Assembly: GCF_000003605.2 (NCBI RefSeq)
Contig: NW_003141858.1
Coordinates: 1 to 12,390, forward strand
Source: Saccoglossus kowalevskii
Taxonomy: Eukaryota > Hemichordata > Enteropneusta > Harrimaniidae
DNA length: 12,390 bases
Direction of reading: 5' to 3'
The notes below the pieces were generated by a model. The model was given only the letters and a program-made list of their open reading frames with translations, was not told where the DNA came from and searched no databases. This document shows, in pieces, positions 1 through 7,500 of this stretch (its first letter is position 1; each line of letters starts with the position of its first letter). Made by a program: the position numbers and the translations under genes.

Positions 1-450
1 GGATCAACCTTTAAATAGAAGAATGCTTGGAAAGAATTCTTTGTGTGTGAGTATTGGAGGCATTATATTGTTTCAAAATTAGAGAAAATGATGTTTGAAA
101 AAGCCTCCATTGCCATCCAAATAAACCACAATATTATTATTGAGGCATATCTGCATGGTTTTTATCAACATTATTATGTTATTTTATTTCCCTTTTTTTC
201 ATTCTCACTTTATTGTAATTTAACCCAAGTTCCTATAAAGAATACAATATCTATAACGTTTATTATTATTATATAAATTAATTCAAATTTTAAGATTAGC
301 CTTTCAAACAAGAAGCATAGCAAATAATATTGGTCTGCTATTTGAAATTCACAACATGAAAACAATGTGATCTACAGTATTGAAGTTTGTAATGCTCATG
401 GAAAATAGATTTGTATGTGGTTTGCAATCAAGTTCATTCCAGAGCACCCG
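1..450. other. No recognisable gene
   Basis: Very AT-rich sequence, with ATT-type low complexity near 180-290. The open frame at 43-276 translates to aromatic- and Ile-rich noise with no family resemblance and no splice context. Confidence 0.6.
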
Positions 451-454
451 GAAA

Positions 455-655
455 GAGCAAAGATTTTAACATAAACTAATTAGGTCTGTTAAATATCACA
501 GAGCATCCATGTACAAGAGTTTCATTAAAATGTGATACTTGAGACAAATTAATATACAAATTAGGTAATTAATAAGCACGGATTTTTACCCAAAACTAAT
601 CAGGTTTGTACATTGTTCTAGAGCACCTATATATGAAGTTTGATTGAGAAATCAC
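455..655 (+). repeat. Diverged tandem duplication, two copies about 120 bp apart
   Basis: Copy one (about 455-540) and copy two (about 572-655) share the same order of blocks: gattttaacataaactaatt / gatttttacccaaaactaat, then aggtctgt / aggtttgt, then agagcatccatgta / agagcacctatata, then a agtttgattga-like end. A partial earlier block with agagcacccgg at about 441-451 may be a third copy. Identity is moderate, so the duplication is old. No coding content is seen. Confidence 0.45.
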
Positions 656-868
656 CCCCCAGGCCACATGCATGCCCATACATCTATGTATATGTATACA
701 TAGACGTCTAACTTACATCATGACAATATACAATTATTTTATTATAGTTGAAATATGGTTGGATTAAAATGCAACTCTATATGGGGTTGTGATTCAATTC
801 AAATTTAATAAAAATGCAACAATGTAGTAACAACATTATTCATTTTGCAACATAACAAAGTGTGTTGC

Positions 869-947
869 TTAGGTTTAGTAAAGAGGTATGTATGGTACAG
901 TTATATTAATATACAGTGTACCATACTTTTCCCCTTTACTAACCTAA
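869..947. repeat. 79-bp inverted repeat (hairpin)
   Basis: The left arm TTAGGTTTAGTAAAGAGG followed by TATGGTACA pairs with the right arm TGTACCATA followed by CCCCTTTACTAACCTAA. The short AT centre contains the palindrome ATATTAATAT. There are one single-base gap and a few mismatches. Such compact inverted repeats are typical of MITE relics or cruciform-forming sequences; no ORF or promoter motif accompanies it. Confidence 0.6.
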
Positions 948-1395
948 AGCTATGCAAACTTAAGTTTAATTTGATTAAGTACTAATATAAATTATGAAAA
1001 ATAGTGAGGGTTGTAACTCTGTCAAGTTGTCACAACTTGATATATCAGATATTTAATTCCACACACGTATATATTTATGTAGTAACTGTAAAGAATCCAG
1101 AGTCAGAAATAGAGGGCAGAGTTTTGTTAAAAGAAAGGTCAGCTTTTAAAAAGAATTAAACATGTTACAATAATTGTTTCTTCTTTTTGCTCGTCTGTCC
1201 TAACATTTTAATCTTTGGTGCTAACTGCATGTGAATATGTGCACACCTAATACCGTGTGTCTGGAAGGTAGAGTAGACTGTCCTCTGATATATACTGCTA
1301 AGTAAATAGTCGGCTCTAGGAATCAAATACAAATCCTGATACCAGGTGAACTAGCTAACGACTGTACTCCGTACTACACATGTACAAATGATATT
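948..1395. other. No recognisable gene
   Basis: Both strands were read; no protein-like frame with splice signals and no clear repeat was seen apart from AT-rich low complexity. Confidence 0.55.
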
Positions 1396-1440
1396 ACTGC
1401 ATATGCTCTATTAGAAGCGCATCTTCAATAGAAGTGCATA
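1396..1440 (+). repeat. Lone MITE end related to the 2352-2512 element
   Basis: The stretch tactgcatatgctctattag followed by aagcgcat closely matches the inverted ends of the element at 2352-2512 (tgctctattag plus aagcg/tagtg-cat). It is followed by a near-duplicate aatagaagtgcat. No matching opposite end is seen nearby, so this is probably a solo or truncated copy. Confidence 0.45.
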
Positions 1441-1866
1441 CAAACCCATAATTGCGTTGGCTATAAATTAAATCATTAAAAGATTACTTATTTTGATTAT
1501 AAAAAAACTCTAATTACATAAGCACATGTTCTACTACACTTCAATGAAAAACTATATTAATACTATGTATGTATATAATAATTCTGTATCAGTTTTTACA
1601 TTACTGGATAATACTGCAGATTAGTAGTCATGGCAACAACATTCTTTTTATGATAAATTAAAAATTTTGATATCTCAAACAGTATGTCATAATAAAAGCA
1701 AAATTACTGTTGACCATATATTTTGTTTTGTTAAGAGCACAATAAAATAGACTATTTTCCCTTCACAGAGAGTAAAAACAGGACAAACAAAGGTGCTATC
1801 ATCATAATGACATCAAAACATTACATGGAATTCAACAAACATGAAAGTATTTTTTAATATGCTATA

Positions 1867-2022
1867 CACATTTGATGATAGTCACATTTGAAGATAGTCA
1901 CATTTGATGATAGTCACATTTGATGATAGTCACATTTGATGATAGTAACATTTGAAGATAGTAACATTTGATGATAGTAACATTTGATGATAGTAACATT
2001 TGAAGATAGTCACATTTGATGA
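1867..2022 (+). repeat. 16-bp minisatellite, about 9.7 copies
   Basis: The unit is CACATTTGATGATAGT, with copies starting at 1867, 1883, 1899, 1915, 1931, 1947, 1963, 1979 and 1995 and a partial copy at 2011. There are no indels. Two variable sites recur: CAC or AAC at the start, and GATG or GAAG in the middle. Copies 1-5 and 10 carry CAC and copies 6-9 carry AAC, which shows block-wise spread of a variant. The period is not a multiple of three, and no protein repeat is implied. Confidence 0.93.
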
Positions 2023-2351
2023 AGTAAGGATATCTCACTGCAATATTTCCATCTCCAACATTGAACTGTCATGCAATACAAGAGATCTTGCATCGATCAG
2101 AAAACCAAATATATACAATGTATACTAAATATCTTGTGTCAATTGATTTTTTTTTGATGAAAATAGCATTTTTATTATAACTGTAACACATTCAATAACT
2201 GAAGATAACAACTAACAAAAAGAAAATCAGAAATGACCTTTCCTGACTTTTCTATTATTAGTATATTCTATGTATGAACATTGGCAACTATCACTGATAT
2301 GCAGTACGATAGATATAACTTTACTTCTCAGAGGAAACAACAAGAATGATA

Positions 2352-2512
2352 TACCGTATTTGCTCTATTAGTAGTGCATGCACTTACGTAAATTACAGTG
2401 CTATTCCTATGATCAGAATAAATGAATTTTAATAATTCAGTATACAACAGTATACAGTTTATATGCATTTAATTCTTATATGAGATTCGCTTCTAATAGA
2501 GCAAACATGGTA
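2352..2512. mobile_element. Short MITE with about 25-bp imperfect terminal inverted repeats
   Basis: The left end TACCGTATTTGCTCTATTAG followed by TAGTGCAT is matched by the reverse complement of the right end, TACCATGTTTGCTCTATTAG followed by AAGCGAAT. The about 110-bp interior is AT-rich and non-coding. Length (161 bp) and structure fit a miniature inverted-repeat DNA transposon. Flanking duplications are not clear, so the superfamily is not assigned. Confidence 0.7.
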
Positions 2513-2896
2513 ACCCATAACTACCGGGTATATTGAGTCTAGTAAGTTAATAACATTATTTTAGTTATTGGAATCCTTCATATAGTATGATGCCTCATGT
2601 ACAAAATGTAAATGCAAAATATCTGGATAATAAACAAAAAATATTGATTATTCATACGAATTTGGGACATGATTAAGTGATTGATTATCTGAAGTTAACT
2701 TAATCACAAAATCAAAAATCAAAGACTTTGATATTTATTTTATGGCTCAGGTTACTTGGACAGAACAACTTTAATGGTACTTATAATAAAACTAAAATTT
2801 GTAAATTCCATTAAAATATAGTAAAATTATAAAATGTCACAAAAAACTTAATACCAATGCACAAAACTATTCAGATTATATATTTACTAGTGGTGT
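2513..2896. other. No recognisable gene; possible minus-strand polyadenylation signal
   Basis: AT-rich sequence. TTTATT at 2734-2739 reads AATAAA on the minus strand and would suit the reading frame ending at 2897, if that is real. Nothing else is supported. Confidence 0.4.
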
Positions 2897-3001
2897 TTAT
2901 ACAGGTGAACCATCTTTTGGTTGACTTGATGATGATGGTTCATTCTTATCTACATGGATTTTCTTGTCCTCAGTCAATTTATATCGGTTGTCATCGGTTA
3001 C
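2897..3001 (-). CDS. Hydrophilic reading frame, possible terminal exon of an unidentified minus-strand transcript
   Basis: The minus-strand frame reads VTDDNRYKLTEDKKIHVDKN and continues EPSSSSQPKDGSPV to a TAA at 2899-2897. The frame is open back to a TGA near 3047. The Lys/Asp/Glu/Ser/Pro composition is unlike the Ile/Phe/Tyr/Asn-rich noise of AT-rich DNA. A possible phase-0 acceptor AG precedes the Val at 3001 but lacks a pyrimidine tract. A minus-strand AATAAA sits at 2739-2734. I do not recognise the protein; it could be a tail of the HINT3-like transcript or of another gene, or be fortuitous. Confidence 0.2.
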   Translation of the reverse strand, partial: VTDDNRYKLTEDKKIHVDKNEPSSSSQPKDGSPV

Positions 3002-3916
3002 CTCATGTACGGTTCGACATACCAATTTGACATCATTTTTTCAGAGCCCCAAAACTCACTTTCTTTTGCACGAAGTTGTTCCAGAAATGTTTCTACCTAG
3101 AAGACAGATTCAACCAATAAGAAGTCAAGGAAAGAATAACCTAGTTCACTTAAAACAAAAGTTTCTGAAATTTAGCTATTTATTCACTGCAATTGGCAAT
3201 TTGATTGTCAGAAGAGAAAACTTGGGGTGCTCAAACTACCGGTATTATTTGAAACTCAGATGCATGCATTTTAAAATCAAAATGGCTGAGTATAAGTTTC
3301 CACTACTCTGTAATATCACTCCAATATGCAGACAAACATAAAAGATAGAGAGCGTATACACATTGTCATCTTTGTAATAACTTAATAAATATATGCAAAT
3401 ATGCAATTAAAATCTTGTTCCTACCAGAAGTATGACTATCGCGCAAATTCTAAAATAATCAGAGTTGAATTTCTTTAGTAATGACTGTGTATGACATTGG
3501 TAACTTTTTTGCTCTATAGAAATTAACATAACCAAAATTTGCATATATTGTAGGCAAGACACTGAACATGTTTTAATTTGACAATGACCTTTCATGTCAT
3601 TTCTATAATAGAACAAATACAGTATTCCAAATGACAAGAACTATACAAAGATTGTTTATTTATACTTCTGCCAGAAAGTATTTATAATTGGTAAACACTC
3701 AAAATCAAACTATAAATTATTTAAATGATAATTCTCTTCCAAAAAGAATTATTACAACTGAACTAATTAATGACTTATATGATAATCCAGAGCGTGGACA
3801 TTATTCTACTTTTTAAAAGCAAATTACCCCCAAAATGTTGACACTTTTGGCATTTTATCACATATCAGCAAAGAGTGCTAGAGACTGAAAGCGCACAAAA
3901 AAGTGTATAAGAACTG
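3002..3916. other. No convincing gene; possible 3' UTR of the HINT3-like gene in the right part
   Basis: The plus-strand frame at 2964-3341 is 125 codons long but matches no family I know, and its only splice-like feature is ttttttcag at about 3044. The minus-strand frame at 3407-3637 looks like noise. TTTATT at 3655-3660 is a minus-strand AATAAA that could end the HINT3-like transcript. Confidence 0.4.
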
Positions 3917-3933
3917 ACACTAGAGGGCGCTGG
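3917..3933 (+). promoter_or_regulatory. CTCF-like motif
   Basis: ACACTAGAGGGCGCTGG fits the bilaterian CTCF core (CCAnYAGRKGGCGC pattern) except for the first C. It stands out as GC-rich in an AT-rich stretch just past the putative 3' end of the HINT3-like gene. The AGAGGGCGCT string also occurs in invertebrate repeats, so binding is only inferred. Confidence 0.3.
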
Positions 3934-4093
3934 TCATATAATGTAGCAAGATTACCCCTGCGTTTGCAACATATATAAATTTGGTTGTTCAGGATTACTT
4001 CAAAGTTGAGTTTGTGCTGTTTTCTCTAGTGTAGTATAGTATTAAAAAAGGAAACAAATTAATAGATTGATCTATTCAGTTGATTTTTAGCAC

Positions 4094-4131
4094 TTAATTA
4101 ACTAATTGCAAAATGTCAGCGTAATCTCTGA
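4094..4131 (-). CDS. Candidate terminal exon of the HINT3-like gene
   Basis: On the minus strand a run of ten T ending in CCAG makes the best acceptor downstream of exon 4. With the strong exon 4 donor (phase 0) the tail would be SEITLTFCN and stop (stop at 4102). With the alternative GTATAAG donor (phase 1) it would be VIRDYADILQLVN and stop at 4094. Vertebrate HINT3 ends about ten residues after SYWFIT (ADHLIEKLRT-like), so a tail of this length fits, but neither reading aligns convincingly. A minus-strand AATAAA lies downstream at 3660-3655. An alternative acceptor near 3504 would give SLLKKFNSDYF with a longer tail. Confidence 0.35.
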
Positions 4132-4401
4132 CTGGAAAAAAAAATCTTCTACTGTAGATATATTTATTTTGTCCATGATGCAATTTGTTAGAACAATGCA
4201 TTAGAAAAAATGTACATGTATCTAGTATTGCCAAAGAGGGCACACTTAAATACCTTGGATGGCGAAAATGCCCAAAATCCATCAACATCATATTTGATAG
4301 AAAGTGCAATACAACAACGTACTGGTAAGTTATGTCATGGATGAAACAATTTAATCATGGTCACATGATATACATACTGTCATTGATTGGCTTATACTTA
4401 C

Positions 4402-4528
4402 TGTTAAAAACCAATAAGAATCTGGTCTGAACATAAGACGACCAAAGAATCCTATTTTATCGGCTGGTGCTATGACATGCATATGTAGATGATCCACACT
4501 GACCAATGGCGGAAGGTGAAATCCGATT
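4402..4528 (-). CDS. HINT3: HINT3-like exon 4, histidine triad exon
   Basis: The 127-nt exon completes an Arg codon and then encodes IGFHLPPLVSVDHLHMHVIA and continues through a SYWFLT end. It contains the H-x-H-x-H catalytic triad, so the active site appears intact. The acceptor is ttatatttgtag and the donor ACA|GTAAGT (phase 0). A second possible donor, GTATAAG, four bases further on would leave phase 1. Confidence 0.9.
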
Positions 4529-7500
4529 CTACAAATATAACAATACATTCAGAATATGAATATTCATGAGCTAGTGAAGACATACATGTAATCTTAAATC
4601 AATACTATGATCCCCTGATTGAATATTCATGAATTGACAATGACATCTCAAACTACTGACAATTAATTCAAGCATATTGATTAGTTAGTAATGACCTAAA
4701 TCAAATCAATGCTATGAATCAGTAAATGTACTAGAACCAGTGATGACACATTTCAAATAAATGCTATTACCTCATGAATATTCATGAGATGGTAGGGACA
4801 TCTCATACCAAAACCATTAACTCAGGATTATTCATGAGTTGGTAGTGACATCTTGAACCAATATCATTCGAGGCAAGGTATGAACTTACCTTGCATTATC
4901 AGGGTCTGCTTCATTCTTCACAAGGGTTGCCTTAGCAACATCTATCATGTTCTCAACTATAAAGAAAGACACATCACATTATTACAGTTTCTACATCACA
5001 GTTTTCTTAAACATAAGCAGAATATCAGTACTTATCGAACATTCCTATGGTACAAATTGAGATTTCACTAGAGAGGTTATCAAAGCAGGGAATGAACACA
5101 GGGTGACAGTGATCATTTTCAATCAATTATAACTTTTGGGACACTTTTTAACTTTTTTTGATCATACCAAACTTAATTAATCAATTGATTTTAATTTATT
5201 CAGTCAATTTTAATCAGTTAAGAGTTCAACTTTTTTATGTATTCACTGACTATCTATACTGAACAATTGGATGTGATAAAGAACTGGCATTTGACAACAA
5301 CAACATGAACCCAATCATTTCACTTGAATTGGTGTTATGTAAATTATGTAGAAAATAATAAAAAAAAAATTTCACCTTAGATGATTATAATTAAATCAAC
5401 ATTACAGAACAGAGTTTAGACTTTACTATGTTATCATAAAATTTCACAAGTCTAATTTAATTATCACTGTCAACAATTTACATATTCATGCTCATGAATA
5501 TTCAACAGGAGAAAGTCACAATGCAGAGGGCACCAGTCAGGATTTATTTATTATGCTAATAACAGTGCTCATGAATATTTAACAGGAGCAGGTCATAATG
5601 CTGAGGGCACCAGTCAGGATTTATTTATTATGCTAACAACAGTGCTCATGAATATTCAACAGAACAGGTCACAAAGCTGAGGGCACCAGTCAGGATATAA
5701 TTATTATGCAGAGGGCACCTGTCAGGATTTATTTATTATGCTAATAACAGTGCTCATGAATATTCAACAGGAACAGGTCATAATGCAGAGGGCACCAGTC
5801 AGGATTTATTTATTATGCTAATAACAGTGCTCATGAATATTCAACAGGAACAGGTCATAATGCAGAGGGCACCAGTCAGGATTTATTTATTATGCTAATA
5901 ACAGTGCTCATGAATATTCAACAGGAGAAAGTCACAAAGCTGAGGGCACCAGTCAGGATTTATTTATTATGCTAATAACAGTGCTCATGAATATTCAACA
6001 GGAGCAGGTCACAAAGCTGAGGGCACCACCATATAACAAATTCACTTCAAATTTATTTTTTAAATGATAGACACAAGTCATGTGACTTACTCATTGGTAT
6101 ATCATCATAGGATAGTTGCTTCAAGTTTTTGATGTGCTTCTTTGTCACAACGAGATAATGTTCTTTGGCTGATGGTCTGATATCACGGAATACAACATAT
6201 TTACTATCCTATCAAGAGATAACAAACAAACAAACTATCATATGATTGTTTAAGTAAACAGCTTTTATTTGACAGGTGACAAATTTGCCGCCAATTTCAT
6301 CAGTGAAATATTTATACAGTGTCTTCCTGCATGCCATATAATCATCAAAATGTAAGACTTACTAGCAGAGAAAATCAATTTACAGTAAATGTTTTAATTA
6401 TTCTCTAGTTCCTAATTTTGCTATTTTTGCTGATAAGTAAAGTTCGTAAAATGAAATCAACATGAATAAGTAAAATAACATTAGAACTCAAAGTTTCGCT
6501 GCCGAATTCATGAAATAAATAGCCCACTGAAATTGATCAAAATAGCAAAATTGAATGCCAGTAAAAATAAAAAGTATCTCCTATAGGCAACAATAATGAT
6601 TTATCGATGATACAGAGATGTATCCAGAATTTTGCTATTTAGTTCAGATAAGTGATTTATTGGGCTTCAAGTTTTTGAATGAATACTGTAGAAATTTTCA
6701 AATTGTCATGCACTCTTATTGATCTATCATGAATAATAATTCTCTCAATATTTCTAACATTTCATCATTTAGTTATTTGTATATCTCCATTGTTTACCCT
6801 GATTACACAAAAATTGTGTAAATTCATCGAACATTAAAAACAATAAAATTTACCATTCTGTAAGATGGTATCTCAATGTGTTTGAGTTGTAGTGTTCACG
6901 CTACGCGAAATACAGGCTAAGATTTGAACTAATCACTTCAAGTTCAAGTGCAGATTGCAGAACATCAGGAAGTAGAACAGAGTCTCATCGTATTCACACA
7001 TTGATTTTCATGTCGGAAATGAATAGTTATAAAATAATAGTAAATCATCCAAATGAACATTGAATACAATGGTGTTTTGGCAGGCCAGATTTAATCCATA
7101 CTTTCGAATTTCTTAGCCTGTGCTTAGCATTAAGGCATGTTTTTAAACACTGGCTAAGATAATTTAGTGTGAATGCTACTAATGTTTTCTTTTTGTGCAA
7201 TATGTTTATACTTTTCTATGTTTACACCACAAGCAGAAGTGATATAGCATGTGATTAAAAAAATAATTATTAAAATACAATAGAAATATTACAGTATTCT
7301 TGTGATAACTCATAACATTATGTAGTTGTTTGTAACTTATTTTGTGAATTATAAATTCACAGGTGAAGCAACTGAACCTGACGTGGATAAGAAAACATAC
7401 ACCAACTTCTAGAGTTTAGCAAGTGTTGTGCGGTATACACCCATATACTATTCTATGAAAGGACACCTCCATCATGTGCACCACCAATGCAAATTAAACA

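Noticed and set aside
660-712. ATGTATATGTATACAT near-palindrome as a regulatory site
   Set aside because: Low-complexity alternating purine-pyrimidine sequence; no partner features.
2903-2945. TGAACCATC/GATGGTTCA inverted repeat as a terminator or element end
   Set aside because: Only nine base pairs and within a possible coding frame; not distinct from chance.
2964-3341. Longest plus-strand open frame (125 codons) as a gene
   Set aside because: No family resemblance, no promoter-like context and only one splice-like site inside it; its length is within what AT-rich DNA gives by chance. The opposite-strand frame at 2897-3001 looks more protein-like.
4351-4548. Minus-strand open frame as a stand-alone small protein
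   Set aside because: It is exon 4 of the HINT3-like gene plus intron read-through on both sides.
5491-6028. CRISPR-like array
   Set aside because: The 77-bp units are contiguous with no unique spacers, and the context is a eukaryotic intron.
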